In this document: positions 11,557 through 23,277 of the stretch, in pieces
Numbering within the stretch: position 1 is the stretch's first letter
How the letters are laid out: every line of letters begins with the position of its first letter
Assembly (NCBI GenBank): GCA_010094045.1
Contig: ML986591.1
Coordinates: forward strand, 327,965 to 391,964
From: Lojkania enalia
Taxonomy: Eukaryota; Ascomycota; Dothideomycetes; Pleosporales
Direction: 5' to 3'
Length of the DNA: 64,000 nucleotides
Program-made: the position numbers and the translations under genes
The notes under the pieces: model-generated
The model's database searches: none
Seen by the model: the letters and a program-made list of their open reading frames with translations, nothing else
What the model was told of the DNA's origin: nothing

Positions 11557-13049
11557 TATACTTGTACATGAGTCTAGTAATTCAAGTTTCCCCATTTAAA
11601 ACTAGACTATTTTTTAAAGAGCTCATTCGTACAATGCATTCGATCCACAACGTTCCTCATTGAGTAGGTTTCCTTGAGATAATCAGTCCTAGCAATCAAA
11701 ATAGAACATCGAGGAAAAATCAAATAATTGTGTAGAACTAAGTTTATTGTGTAATAGGGCTTTGGAACGCCTCACGTAGAGAAAATACTACACTATGGAC
11801 CTTGATGTACCATGCTACAATGACATGTAACATAACCAAACCTGGAGAAAGGCGGTATAGGATAATAGAAGGCCAATCAGAACTATAGCTTGACTGAAAA
11901 CCTTTTTGGGGTGTGGTCCTAATTCATAGGCAAAGTAGTTTCACTAGTTCTTCATTAATCCGAAGCGAGACAAGCGTAAAATTTCCTAGGAGAGTAATAG
12001 AAGATGTTCGAGCCTAATAGAATATGGAAAATTTATAGAGCTAGTTCGCAAATCTCGTCTCCTCAGTAGCGTTGCAGTCAAATGGTAAGTGCAATGAAAG
12101 AAACAGCTACACCTTACGTGATTACGTCCGACATCTTTAGATGGATTTAGAAGGTTGAGGGAGCCTACTGTGTTGGTATGATGAGGGCTAATATGGGAAA
12201 GTCTCTCCATATACTTACATTTTCCAAGACATAGTCCACTAACTAGGTAGGTACTTGAATGTCCCTAAGGAGGCCGGCTTGCGGGGTTGAGGGCCCAATC
12301 TTCTAAGATATGGAGTAAAAATCAGAATAAGCGATTCGAGAGGGTATTAAAAGAGAACTTTATTAGGCTATTAATAAGTGCGTTGGAGGCCTTACGTACC
12401 AATTTCTTGTGCGGTAGACTATGCATTCCGTGATAGAAAGGTCACGTGATTTAACCTACCATATGACCGCTTCCATCTAGTTCAATTGCGGGTGATCACA
12501 GGAATATAACTACTTACTTCTATGTGTATTGGTTTCGGAAGAAAATGAGGAAACATCATTGCAGTTGTCGTGAACCCAAGAGATGGATGTCGGCACCGTC
12601 CAATTGGGCGTCGGCCTTCGGAGACCAAGACGTCAGGCGCAGTCCGAGCTGCGACTCCCGGAGCGAAACCATGTTTCAAGTCGCACGGTAAACAAGTTCC
12701 AAAACACGAAGTTTTCTTTAATCCTGTAGGGGTTCCATTTGCAGAAACAAGATTGGCTGAGATATGCGATAGTGCTCTCTTCCTATCCAACAAAAGTGCA
12801 TCCGTAAGTGAAACGAGGTCTCAAGGAACTACAAAGTTTGCCCTTCGGAGTCCACGGTGGCGTAGCGAGGAGAAACGGGGGACTACGGAATAGAAGAATG
12901 TAGTCGTTCGCAAAGCTTTTAATACCTAGTTCCCAGATCCGATATCGTAGGCGGTTTCTCAGGCAACATCACCACTAATAGCTTCATTGATTGAAGTGGA
13001 ACAACACCATACTAGTGCTGAGCACCCATTACATTCTTTACAATACACA
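11557..13049. other. gene-free AT-rich stretch
   Basis: No coding region can be supported. The frame at 12570-12893 has no domain or splice partners. A GTCACGTGA E-box-like site lies near 12442. Confidence 0.4.
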
Positions 13050-13718
13050 ATGGCTGTCCAGCTTCTTATTATTCTTTTCTCTATCTTCTCGTCCTCGTTA
13101 GCAGCACCCATTCCACGTTTCAGACTCCCCAAACGCATAGACGAGCTCAATTCCCTTTCGAAGCGACCTCAGTCCCACATAATAGCCATCGGTTTTGCAA
13201 TTGCTATTTCCATAATCATATTTTCTGTTATTATTTTTTACCTCGGTGTGCGACGCGGTCTCACGGGAACCTGGTGCTGCTGGCGTTCCTCTGTATCTTT
13301 ACCTATGACGCCAATTGACCACTACTTCGACCATTCCATGCCTAAATGCGTCAAAAATCCTAAGCATCCAGAACATCCAGACCTCCATTATTCCCATCAT
13401 GCTATCGAGCCAGATATCAAAGATTCGCTGGAGATATCGCCAGTAGAAAAATCGCCAAGCTTCCTAGAACTTCCAGCCGACAATAATGTACCGAGACTTG
13501 AGGGAGACCGGAAGACCTGGAGAAAGAGCGAGAAGAGGAGCTTATACGAAATGGAGGGGAGCTGCGTACAGCATCAGCAATATCTGACTCCATCGCTAGA
13601 TGATGAAAAAAGGAAGCTTAGTGAAGAGTCGAAGGAGGAATCAATGGATCGGAGTGGAATTGAATATATCAGGAATTTTTTTGGGAGAAAGAGTGATGTT
13701 GGAAGAGCGAGAGAATGA
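13050..13718 (+). CDS. hypothetical single-pass membrane protein with signal peptide
   Basis: The open frame gives 222 residues from the ATG at 13050 (context CACACAATGG). An upstream in-frame TTG is not a plausible start. Residues 1-19 form a clear signal peptide ending SLAAP. Residues about 44-66 are a strong membrane helix (IAIGFAIAISIIIFSVIIFY) followed by Arg-Arg. The remaining 150 residues are polar, rich in Glu, Lys, Ser and Pro, and presumably cytoplasmic. No catalytic motif is visible and I do not recognise the family. A short ectodomain, one helix and a charged tail would suit a type I plasma-membrane protein. The alternative is a lineage-specific orphan. Confidence 0.65.
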   Translation: MAVQLLIILFSIFSSSLAAPIPRFRLPKRIDELNSLSKRPQSHIIAIGFAIAISIIIFSVIIFYLGVRRGLTGTWCCWRSSVSLPMTPIDHYFDHSMPKCVKNPKHPEHPDLHYSHHAIEPDIKDSLEISPVEKSPSFLELPADNNVPRLEGDRKTWRKSEKRSLYEMEGSCVQHQQYLTPSLDDEKRKLSEESKEESMDRSGIEYIRNFFGRKSDVGRARE

Positions 13719-14259
13719 TACCCCCAGGTTGGCATTTTGTATTGTTGCACAAAGGAGGCGTTAGTGCCCTGCGGTCCACGAGCAGTCTCTTGAAAGATTA
13801 GACATGCCACGATCTTTTGTTGAATGATGTAGGGCATGGCTGAAGTAAGTTTCGCGACCCGGACGCCTTGTTTCTCGATTGTATTCCTATTTTCTCAGTA
13901 ACATTCATATTCTTCACCCTTGTATTTTATTATTCTATATCCTAGGCAAAGGTTTATTGGGGGAATAGAAAAAAGGCTTGAATTATCTCTAACAAGTTTT
14001 GGTCACTTATCAAGTCTACTCAAAGAACATGTGGTAGTATTTAGGACAAGCATTCTAAGATATGTTTTTGGATTTCCTACTTCTATAAACTTTTCTTCTA
14101 AACAGGCTAAAGCTAACATCTGTCTCCTTCCTGCCACTATTCATTACCTCCATTCCACGTAGACATTAGCACTACGAAAATACTTGATGATATATCACGT
14201 AGAGTGAGGCGTTCCGATTCAGTCAAATAAATGAGTCACCAGATACTGTATATATAGCC
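13719..14259. other. intergenic, convergent 3' ends
   Basis: This stretch lies between the plus-strand membrane protein and the minus-strand HET gene. No gene is seen; it probably holds both 3' UTRs. Confidence 0.4.
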
Positions 14260-16908
14260 TTACTGAAGCTGAATATTCCTCCATTCAAGTTCGCCCTCCT
14301 TCTCACCGCGCATTATTCCATGAACATAACACTCTCCAACAAGCTTATACCGCCCTTCTACACCTCGCCTCAACACAAAAGGCACATTTGCCCCCTTCAA
14401 AACAAAAAGCTCATCTCCAAGTGCAGCGGAAACAGGTACCGCACCAATCAGCCCACCTTCAGTGACACAAAATCTTCTCTGCAACATGACGCCGCAGCTC
14501 TCCTCCATAAACGTGCCGTGCTCGTGGAGACGCTGCGGAAGGTTCTGCTTCGTGATGTTTCTCCTTGCAAGCGCCTTTTCGCTACCGGTTTGGCCTTCTT
14601 TCTCCGCGGAATCTTTCATGTCAAGAAATGCGACAAATGAATCGTAGTACATACCAAACTCGCTCGGCGCGGGAATGCTAACGGGATCCCGTTCTCCAAC
14701 GAAGTCACCCACAAGCATGCGCCAGTACGCTTCTGAAACATTCTCGCCCGTTGGGTACTTTCCAGGAAGCCCGTTAATGGCATCTTCCCATTCTAGGATA
14801 TGTTGGAAAGTGATCATGTGGGTGAATGCAAGGTCCGTGCTTGCAAGCCATTTGATTCTGTCAACGGCATAACCATCCAGCCCCAGAGTTCCAGGGTCAT
14901 CTGAATTCCAAGCGACTTCCGCAGCGAAGCCGCAAGAAGCATAATAGTTGGAGGCCTTGCGGTCGCCTTGTCCGACTGTAGCCTGGAGCTGAATTCTCGA
15001 TGTCGTAGAGCTGAAATCGGGGACCCAAGATGGAAGCCCCTCGAGCTTTCTTTCAGACAGGTCCTCAACCACACAGAGTAGGTCAAGATTTTTGTCGTCC
15101 TGCAGGCACTTAACTGTGAATTCGGTGTACACTGCGACAGCATCTTTTCTATAATTGGCGACGGTTGAACCTCGAGCGCTCCATGCCCAGTCATGGAATT
15201 CTTTCCGCGGGGGAGCGCCCCCAACCGGCTCGCCAACAATGATTTTGCCTTCCGCCATGAGCTGTCGGATCGATACCCCTTTCTTGTTACCCTCTCTGAC
15301 TTCTTTCGTCTGTTCCCTCACTAGTCGTATTAATATTCCATTTGTGCGCTCAAGCAATTTTTCAATGTCCTCTATATATTCTGGGTCTTGGGAGAGTTGA
15401 ACCATGAACGGAATGACGGCTTGGCCAAGCAAGCTCCGGAATGTCTCAAGTCTTGACAGGATATCCCGATAAAAATTTTCGAGGAAAGCCTGGACTTCCT
15501 TATCCTCTCTAGAACTAGACCTATGTATCATAAAATCGTGCATTGGCTTGATAAGGTTATCAAATTCTCCTCCAACGCTATGTTGAACCTTTCTGAGATC
15601 GATCTCGGGGGACGGATGAAGGAAGGGCTCGAGCAATCTTGGCACCATTTGTAAAAATTCCACAAGGCTTTCTCGTAACCTCACCATATACGGATCCGAA
15701 CTAATTCGAATAATCTGAACAGCATCTTCTTCGTCCTCAAGCAGTCTGTCTATTGGTCCTTTCCTTCTCTTCATGTCCTCAGAAGCCTTGAATTCCTTTG
15801 GTGCATCCTCACCGTAGAGATCCCGATGGCCATAGTCATTTATGATTGGCAAAAGAGCAAAGATTTTGTCCCTCGGGTCTGTAGCTTGAAATTGCCGGGT
15901 TGTGCTGATCAGCGTATTTCTCTGCTTCTCTCGAAGCTCGAGGGTAGGATTGTGAAGCCAGATTTGTTGGATTGATGCCACTGCACCGAAGTAGTTGTAG
16001 AATTTCTTGCCGCCGGCGAGTTTACTGTCCAGTTCGTATAGCCAGCGCGTATTCTGGAGAAAACCAAGCGCGTTCACCAAGACGCGGTAATTGAAAATAG
16101 GAGAATCACCGCATAGGACTTGTGCATCTCTCGCAGACACAATCTCCTGAACAATCCATATTCTGTGGAATACAGGACGTCTGAGAAGATCCACAAATGC
16201 TTGCCATTGTAATGATTGTGGAAAGGAAGGTAGACCAAACTCGTTGGCCTTGTGCGACTCTAGTTCTCCTGGTAGCCGCGTCCGCCCCGCAAGGCATTCC
16301 TCTCCAACCTTCTGAAGCTCAACAGCGAATTCAATGCCTAGCTTGGAGTTATTTTTGTGCTCGCCTAGCCAAATCTTCACGCCTCGGGCTTCATGATATA
16401 TGCGTTGCATTGTTACCACTTGCGTTGCGCGCTCATCCAAGTCATCTTGGTTGATGCATAATTGATCAATCCAAAGAGTCAAGTGCTTTTTAGGATCGCG
16501 TAATCGCCCTAAAGCATCTCTCAAGTTCGTCGATATCAGTATCTGCTCAGAGTCGCACCATATTGGATGACGGATATTGTACTGGTGCCTCAAATCATCC
16601 AGTGGCGATATTTTCCTGCCTCCGATGATCAGATTGTCATGCTCCGGATCATTCCATGTGTACGATAACGCATAGTAATCTGGCTTGTCGGGGCTCGATT
16701 CTAGTTCCCATGTTCTGATTTTGATGCGAATAGGAGAGTCGAATTGCCCAGGAATGAGTTCGATTAGTCGTATATGATCTCCTTTGGAAGGCAGAGGAGT
16801 ATATTTGTACGCTTTAGCTAAAAGGTCCTTTTCTTCTCGTACTTGAATTTCCTCACTATCCGATTCAACGATCGCGTACAACTTCGGAGCTTGAGCGTTA
16901 GAAGTCAT
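14260..16908 (-). CDS. heterokaryon-incompatibility (HET) domain protein
   Basis: One uninterrupted exon encodes 882 residues. The HET domain is recognised by YYALSYTWNDPE (78-89) and the downstream block LWIDQLCINQDDLDER followed by Q-V-x-x-M-x-x-IY-x-x-A, both hallmark HET motifs. A long alpha-helical middle region and a C-terminal part with GELFVLKG-like and YKLVGECYVHG-like segments follow the usual layout of large fungal HET proteins. HET proteins trigger cell death or incompatibility on recognising non-self partners, but their partners cannot be read from sequence. The ATG at 16908 is the first in frame. The gene has no intron and sits in a gene-poor, AT-leaning region, as is common for this fast-evolving family. 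It appears intact. Confidence 0.9.
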   Translation of the reverse strand: MTSNAQAPKLYAIVESDSEEIQVREEKDLLAKAYKYTPLPSKGDHIRLIELIPGQFDSPIRIKIRTWELESSPDKPDYYALSYTWNDPEHDNLIIGGRKISPLDDLRHQYNIRHPIWCDSEQILISTNLRDALGRLRDPKKHLTLWIDQLCINQDDLDERATQVVTMQRIYHEARGVKIWLGEHKNNSKLGIEFAVELQKVGEECLAGRTRLPGELESHKANEFGLPSFPQSLQWQAFVDLLRRPVFHRIWIVQEIVSARDAQVLCGDSPIFNYRVLVNALGFLQNTRWLYELDSKLAGGKKFYNYFGAVASIQQIWLHNPTLELREKQRNTLISTTRQFQATDPRDKIFALLPIINDYGHRDLYGEDAPKEFKASEDMKRRKGPIDRLLEDEEDAVQIIRISSDPYMVRLRESLVEFLQMVPRLLEPFLHPSPEIDLRKVQHSVGGEFDNLIKPMHDFMIHRSSSREDKEVQAFLENFYRDILSRLETFRSLLGQAVIPFMVQLSQDPEYIEDIEKLLERTNGILIRLVREQTKEVREGNKKGVSIRQLMAEGKIIVGEPVGGAPPRKEFHDWAWSARGSTVANYRKDAVAVYTEFTVKCLQDDKNLDLLCVVEDLSERKLEGLPSWVPDFSSTTSRIQLQATVGQGDRKASNYYASCGFAAEVAWNSDDPGTLGLDGYAVDRIKWLASTDLAFTHMITFQHILEWEDAINGLPGKYPTGENVSEAYWRMLVGDFVGERDPVSIPAPSEFGMYYDSFVAFLDMKDSAEKEGQTGSEKALARRNITKQNLPQRLHEHGTFMEESCGVMLQRRFCVTEGGLIGAVPVSAALGDELFVLKGANVPFVLRRGVEGRYKLVGECYVHGIMRGEKEGELEWRNIQLQ

Positions 16909-17689
16909 TTTTGGAGATCTCAGCCCGGACGCGTCGTTTTTAGGTGGTAGTTCTTTTAAAATATAAAAATAAAAATATTAAACTTATTACTAGATTTTGA
17001 ACGAAATTAGTCGACTTTTATACGCTTACTGTAAACTTCGTATTTCGCATTCAGTGCGGGGCAATTCTGAAACTTTAACTCAACCAATCAAACTTGCTCA
17101 GATCTCGGCCCCAATTCTGCTAGTAGGAGTCTTAAGAGCCTAGATATCTGTTAGAAATAGAGCAGGACAAGAACTCGTAATTTTCCCCCAACGTGCTGTT
17201 TCTGTGAAATTAGAGCGTGACGCGTTAGCCTATTCGAAAACCTAATTAGCACTGAAAAGCACTAAAGGTAATTGACTTACACTTGTTGCGCGAGTTTAAA
17301 ATGTCAGATCATCATAAATCGCTGATAATATAGATTTGCAAAGCGTCATACTTGCTCAGCCCGTTTTGCAAAGGATATCTGGACCCTACTTACAAAGCAA
17401 ATACAGTTATTATGAAATCCGTGTGTATAATATATTTCATTCATTCCTTTTCCGCAAAGGAATCATGGACGTAAGCAATTAGACTCATGCTAGCGCAGAG
17501 TACACTTTACGTTTGGTTGTCGTTCCTGTGATAATCAGATTGCGCCTAGTGACAAGAACTAGAAAGCACGTTAAGACTACTATCTTGAGGTACCAATATA
17601 AATCACAAGAAGAGCAGCTATGCATCAAGGAAATCATATATGACTTCGTATTGAGCCAGATCAGGTACCATGCGATGTCCACCTTTGTC
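16909..17689. other. intergenic, HET gene promoter side, no other gene seen
   Basis: AT-rich sequence with short frames only. It should include the promoter of the minus-strand HET gene in its first few hundred bases. Confidence 0.4.
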
Positions 17690-18294
17690 CCCAATCCTGC
17701 CTTCTCCATCTCATCATTCTCCCACCACTTTCACTACTACGGCTGCTCAATTAGCTCAGATTTACCTCGTGCCAATTTAACTGCCGACACCCGTGAAACG
17801 AGTAGTAGTCCAATCCTTCTTCATAGTGCCCTCGACATTCTTGAACTCTGCGAAACTCACATATTCGTGCTCCTAATATACGTTGTAGAAGACACGGGGA
17901 TAACCTTTGGTGTTAATAGCTGGGCAAAGCATAAAGTTTTCGTCAATTTTTCAGCCTTTCTTGTTGAGGTTCATGTCATTTTCGGTCCATGGTCCCGGCT
18001 CACCCCCCATGCTCGCTCTCCTGAGGCACATCTCTTTCAAAAGAGGAGTCGTCTTGCCGGCTGGGGGCTTGCCAATGTAGTAGACGTGGATCTCGTCATT
18101 CTTCTCAATTTAGACGGTAGTAATCGCGCCACTGAGCGATAGCTCGGTCTTGCCATCAACATTAATTTCGTAGTGCCGGGATCCCTGGAATCCTCGGCGA
18201 CTTCCCAGAAGTCAATTTGGGTCCCATCGTTCTTGTTGAAGAACAAGCACATCTACTTGCCAGCGCGCATGGAAGCTGATTCGGCACCAGTCAT
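17690..18294 (-). pseudogene. lectin-like pseudogene with several premature stops
   Basis: On the minus strand a coding-like sequence starts at ATG 18294 (MTGAESASMRAGK, then a stop) and continues through CLFFNKNDGTQIDFWEVAE. It then shifts frame once and reads on through DEIHVYYIGKPPAGKTTPL and YPRVFYNVY. It is broken by at least four in-frame stops and one frameshift. Each stop is explained by one C-to-T change (CAG to TAG, CAA to TAA, CGA to TGA). The spaced VYY / VFY beta-strand motifs recall fungal fucose-type beta-propeller lectins, but this family call is tentative. Either way the gene is dead. Confidence 0.5.
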
Positions 18295-21200
18295 GATTGT
18301 AGATTCCTGTCAATCTTGTTAGCCAGGAAATCTTTAATCAGAAGTAAGGAGTACGGATATCCTCTAGCCTACTATGTGATGTTGAGGAATTTTGGTATTA
18401 CTGTTTCTTCCTGAGAGTGTGCTCGATGTCTGTCTGTATCCTTGCACAAAATAGTTAACTGCGAGGCGGAGAATTTAATTTATGCATTTCTACTAGCTAG
18501 TAAGGACCTAGCACGTTGAGTTACGAGTTGAATAGTACAGTTTGGCGAAGCTTTCTGAGTAGGAACTATTACTATCAAGACACGGCACGTATTCATACCG
18601 TAAATGAGGAGCAATACATCTACTTATAGATATATCGTGTTCAAGACGGTCGCGTAGCAGAGCAGCTGGAGTGGAAGGTGCTTGTTCAGCTAGTCACGAT
18701 ACTACATCTGGTAAGTCGATGCTAGTATATATTGTCCCATGACAAATCTAGATCATTGCTAAGCATAACAGTCATGAGTCTGCATGCTGAAACGCCGCAT
18801 TGGAAGAAGTGACCTTTCTAGTTGGCTGAAGGTTGTGGTAGAAATAGATAGTGGCAGCGGTCAAATACAAATTTTGACCACAGATGTAGCGTATGAACCG
18901 AAATTGCATCTAATGCATTGTGATGCGTCGCATCGGGCGCTGTCATTCCTTAGATGGTATTCATTTCCACCCAAAAGCCCGCGAATGAAAGTATCTAGGC
19001 ATTCACAGAACACTCATGTTGTTAATTATAAAAGCTATTCTATATGTCAAAAAATCCACCGAAAACCTTTTGACGGGAGCCAATAGTGCGTTCTTGCAGA
19101 TTCCAGCTGTTCGTATCTATTCGGAGACCAGTGGAGCCAGTCCAAGCGAAGCGGATCATGTTTTGTGTTGTGTATTTTATGATATACCTCTTGAATCTAT
19201 GATTTTAGACGTTGAAAAGTATTATGAGCTTTCTGGTATTGCCGGTCGGGCATAGGTCCACAGGGAAGTGTATTGCAAAGCTCCACGTTTGAAAGCCGTC
19301 AACGCCATTTAAAGGACGAATATGGTTATCTAACTCAAGTCCTACCAATCCTAACAACTTAACTTCTCAAAGGGGCTTTAAGAAGGTAAATGACGCATAT
19401 AGCTTGATAGCTGTGCATCGTGCTACGACTATTGTCGGATTCTTAGCATTAGGCCTACCTCACAATTTACATTGAATGTGTCCAGACCGTTCTTTATCTC
19501 CGTCGTTTCGCTAAGTTGACCCGACTCAACTTCACATGAATTGGATGATATGCCGCTATGAGATCTGCTTAATCATAAACATGTACCCAGGTAGCTATTT
19601 GCATTTACATATTATCTGAGGAACGCCCACTTATTCTGTAATCTCAAGTCACCGTTTCGTAATGCTTTAACGGCAGGCTAATCATGTACCGCTGTTTCCT
19701 GTGCGCCATGAAAATATGCAGGTGCATCTTCTCAAGCCACCCGTCGGGATTGGCGAGCTACACATAATTGCGAGCCAATAACCAAATAGTTAAGCTTTAG
19801 CTTGGGCGGGTCGATCCTGATGCCCAAATAAACAAATAGAGTTTCGTACAACTAGGAAATATCGCCGCAATGTGCATATTCGAATGCGCTTTCCACAAGA
19901 AACAATGTAACACGGGCTAGCGTTCGCATTTATTGTCATAATATCTACTCATGTCGTGAATATTGACAACATTTGTTAAAATTGAGGGTTAGTATGTGTT
20001 TGGCACTCAAAGCCGAATTGTTGGGACAAGGCAAGTGTCGTGGAAACATGAGCCCAAAATGGGTTTAGAATTGACGTACCTTGGAATCCCGATCTTAAAA
20101 TCTCGATTCGAGGCCTGATTCAGACATTTCCATTGACTACGAAGCACGGAGTGCATAGACGCATGCAGAATGCCCCTCTCGAGCCGATGAATTTGAGAAA
20201 GAATGCTGTGGAGAGCTGATAGTCTGTAGTATGCATGGCCTAGACCTGAATCACAGGTATTAGTTCGAATGGCAGTGAAAGAAGTGGAAATTGCTTCGTT
20301 TATTATTGCAAAATTAGCGAAACAAGCGCAGAGAACGTCCGCACACGGTTTCAACAACCGATACGAACAAGAGATCATAGGGAACACTCCGACTCAGGGA
20401 TTCCTTTAGGCGGCCGATTGGGGTAGCTAGATGCATGTAAGTATTTCGATTATTGGTCGGTGTTTTATGACAGACTGTTCAATTGCTGGTTCACGCCCAC
20501 AGGTACCCCGCAACGATGGCATATAGAGCCCTTAGCGAGAGAGGTCGCGAATGCCTCATTCGATTAGGTTGACCCTCATTAAGTGCTCCATGAAAGTTCT
20601 TGGGAGCAGTGGACAAAGCTAGTAGTTTTGAGGCAGAGACAAAATAGAATATCAGCAAAGAATGCAAAGACTATAGTAGGCCCTTCAGTCTTATTCTTGC
20701 TCTTGAAAACAGAGAGCCCAGCATCTCGTGTTCATTCATTGATAATAAACAAATATATTCGCCGTGAATGACTCCCTATTTATTAACGTACTTAGCGCCC
20801 CTAGTTTTACTTTTGCAACCCGTGCAGCCATAGCTAAGTCTAGATGGTTTGGCGTCGCGCTAACAAACGCCACTGTTGTAGGTCCAAGAGGCTTCTTCAC
20901 ATCGATCTTTGATTACCATACCTATGTCTTGTTCTCAGTGTAGATCTTCATCCGGATTGTATTCCACTGCTTGGAATAATGCAGTGTGCAAGTCTATCAT
21001 TATGAATATTTATGCAACTCTAGGGTTGCACATCATTAGGCGATCGTCGCGGGGATATTTCCAGGAAATCAGGCACGCCTAGGATTCAAATCCCATTTCA
21101 GCCTCCTGGATGATCTTTGGCGCAGGCCAGAATCTAGACGCATGTATGCATATTCGCTTTTGACTCAATTGGAATCTAGTATGGCTTATTGCGGACTCTG

Positions 21201-21427
21201 CCATCCCAATCGGTGATGGCAAATTTATGGATTCTTGCCCTCCCATAGAAGCCTTGGTATAGTAGCTTAAGGGAATGACCTCGCGGCATAGCCCCATTAT
21301 TGATAGCATATTGTTTATATCCAGCAGCTGCTTCCTCTTTTGGTAACTCTCCTGGCTTCGTTCTTTGTATCCTACTTCTTCGCTCTCTTCATCAAGTCTT
21401 TCGCTAATTCTTTGGCTACATTAAATA
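18295..21427. other. 3.1-kb gene-poor stretch
   Basis: No intact gene can be supported. The frames at 18784-19255 (plus) and 20007-20387 (minus) are long enough to be remnants but match no family I recognise and have no convincing splice partners. Base composition is AT-leaning but well short of the saturation seen at 39.85-48.9 kb. Confidence 0.4.
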
Positions 21428-22672
21428 ATGTTGTTTATTTCTGTCCTAACGCTAACTTTCCCCTTAAGCATCACTGGAGCTCAGGCACGGAGCGGACTCG
21501 TCTCTAAAAATGCGCGATGTGGCTTGCAGTATGGAGGGCAGACATGCCAAGGAAGTGTTTGGGGTAACTGCTGCTCCCGGTACGGGTAAGACGACCTATA
21601 AATCGTTTTATCCTCTGATCTTCCTAATCTACCGAGTAGATATTGCGGAAGTACAATCGATTACTGCAATGCAAGCACATGCCAGAAAGGCTACGGCTCC
21701 TGCAATGGCGCATCTTCGGCTCACACGACTTTGAGGTCCACCACTGTGCCATCGCTCCAGCGTGAGTCACAGTCTGCTGCCATTGTCTCGACCATTACAG
21801 TCACAGCCACTGCATCTACTTCAACAGTTACTCAGTCAGTCACTTCAACTATCCTTACAACCATAACAGAGCCAACCACTGTGCTTTCCACGGTGACGGA
21901 ACCGACGACTATCTTGTCAACTTTAATCCAGCCAGCCACTATCATTTCAACTTTAACAGAACCAAAAACCATTCTTTCAACACTAACAGAGCCAACTACA
22001 ATTCTGTCAACAGTTACAGAACTCACAACCATCCTTTCAACCGTGACAGAGCCAACTACCTTGACTATAACGACAATTCCCCCATCTTCGTCCGCCGCAA
22101 CATCCTCATCCACCACACAATCCTCATTCAGCAGTTCCGCAGCCCCTTTACCAACATACTTCGCCAACGGCGACTTCGAAACCGGCATCGGAACCAACAC
22201 AACCGGCAGCACGATCCCGGGCTGGATCAACCCCATCGGCACCCAAGCCACCCTAAAACAACGCATGGAGATCCAAAGTAACTTCGTTTACAAAGGCTCC
22301 GGCGCGCTCATTCTCACCCAAGTCCCCACCACCTCCAATTCGCTTCTGAACAGCCCCGGATACATGTACCTAATCCCGTCGGTCAAGCCAACGCTTAGTC
22401 CCAGCCAAGCGTATACGTTCTCTGCATATACGAGACAATTGGTAGCGAATGCGTGTAAGGTGACGTGGTATTGTGGGATTACGGCTGTTGGTTCGACAAC
22501 GTTGAATGCCGTGACAGTGACGCCGAGCGCAGAGGAATGGACGCAGACGACGTTTAGTTGTCAGCCTCCTGCAGCAGGGTCCACGCATATTCAGCTCACG
22601 ACCGTTTGTGCGGCGGGTAATCCTTGGACACAGGTTTATATTGATGAGATTACGCTTACGGCGAATGCGTAG
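21428..22672 (+). CDS. secreted CBM18 chitin-binding protein with TEPTT repeats
   Basis: Exons 21428-21585 and 21640-22672 join in frame across a 54-bp intron, giving 396 residues. Residues 1-20 are a signal peptide. Residues 30-75 form a hevein-type CBM18 chitin-binding module with eight cysteines (31, 40, 48, 49, 55, 62, 67, 74) and the core CCSRYGYCG, which is completed only by splicing. Seven 10-residue repeats (consensus ILSTVTEPTT) occupy about 124-193 and probably form an O-glycosylated stalk. After a Ser-rich linker, a C-terminal beta-rich domain begins FANGDFETG, resembling fungal carbohydrate-binding-like modules, and contains paired cysteines. Such proteins bind chitin in the fungal wall, in metabolism or to mask it from hosts; which role applies here is unknown. 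The second exon alone lacks both signal peptide and start codon, so it is easy to mis-annotate. Confidence 0.88.
21851..22060 (+). repeat. seven 30-bp in-frame tandem repeats
   Basis: Seven units of 30 bp encode variants of the decapeptide ILSTVTEPTT within the CBM18 protein. Units differ at several positions, so the array is not freshly amplified, but its copy number could vary between isolates. Confidence 0.85.
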
Positions 22673-23277
22673 CTGGGAAGTCGAGGTGGACGTAGTGGGA
22701 TGGCTAGTTATTAGAGCATCCCAATTATGGAACTTTCTACTTATTAGATAATACATATAGCACACTGCACTATTATAACAGCGAACACATACATAGAATA
22801 GGAGAAGAATCAGCGTTATTGAAGACTTGATTGTTTAAAGGCCTCTTAACCTCGCAGAAAAGTGCATTATTCTAGCAAAGCTAAATTTTAGAGCACGGAG
22901 CAGCCGCTCAGGTCAATAAACGGGATTGGAATTCGACTTCTCACCGGATTATTGACTTGAAGAGGGACAGATTAGTATGTAAAAAGTGCTTGCTGATGCT
23001 ATTGATAGGAAATTCATAGGTGCTAAAACCCTCGAGAACTGGTTTAATGGTTTGAATGAATGTTTAGAACTCTGTGAGTTCTGGATATAGTAAAGTTAAT
23101 AATGGTGGAACCAAAGTCTCCAATCAACCTTCCGTGGTATTACTTTGACACATCTAGTAGGATTTTCTTGACCAGAGCCTATAAACCACGCTAATCATGC
23201 TTAAGAACAAATCACAGGAGGTTTCCATGGTATCGCCGTCGAGAAGACTACCAGGTGAAACTAGAAGCTGGTTCCTA
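22673..23277. other. intergenic, convergent 3' ends
   Basis: AT-leaning sequence between the plus-strand CBM18 gene and the minus-strand P450 gene. No gene is seen. Confidence 0.4.

Noticed and set aside
12570..12893. 107-codon plus-strand frame
   Set aside because: No recognisable family, and composition is not clearly coding.
17513..18142. 209-codon plus-strand frame
   Set aside because: It is the reverse complement of the lectin-like pseudogene, whose minus-strand reading shows protein-like motifs across frames.
21076..21100. tRNA B-box-like sequence (GATTCAAATCCC)
   Set aside because: No matching A box or cloverleaf could be folded around it.
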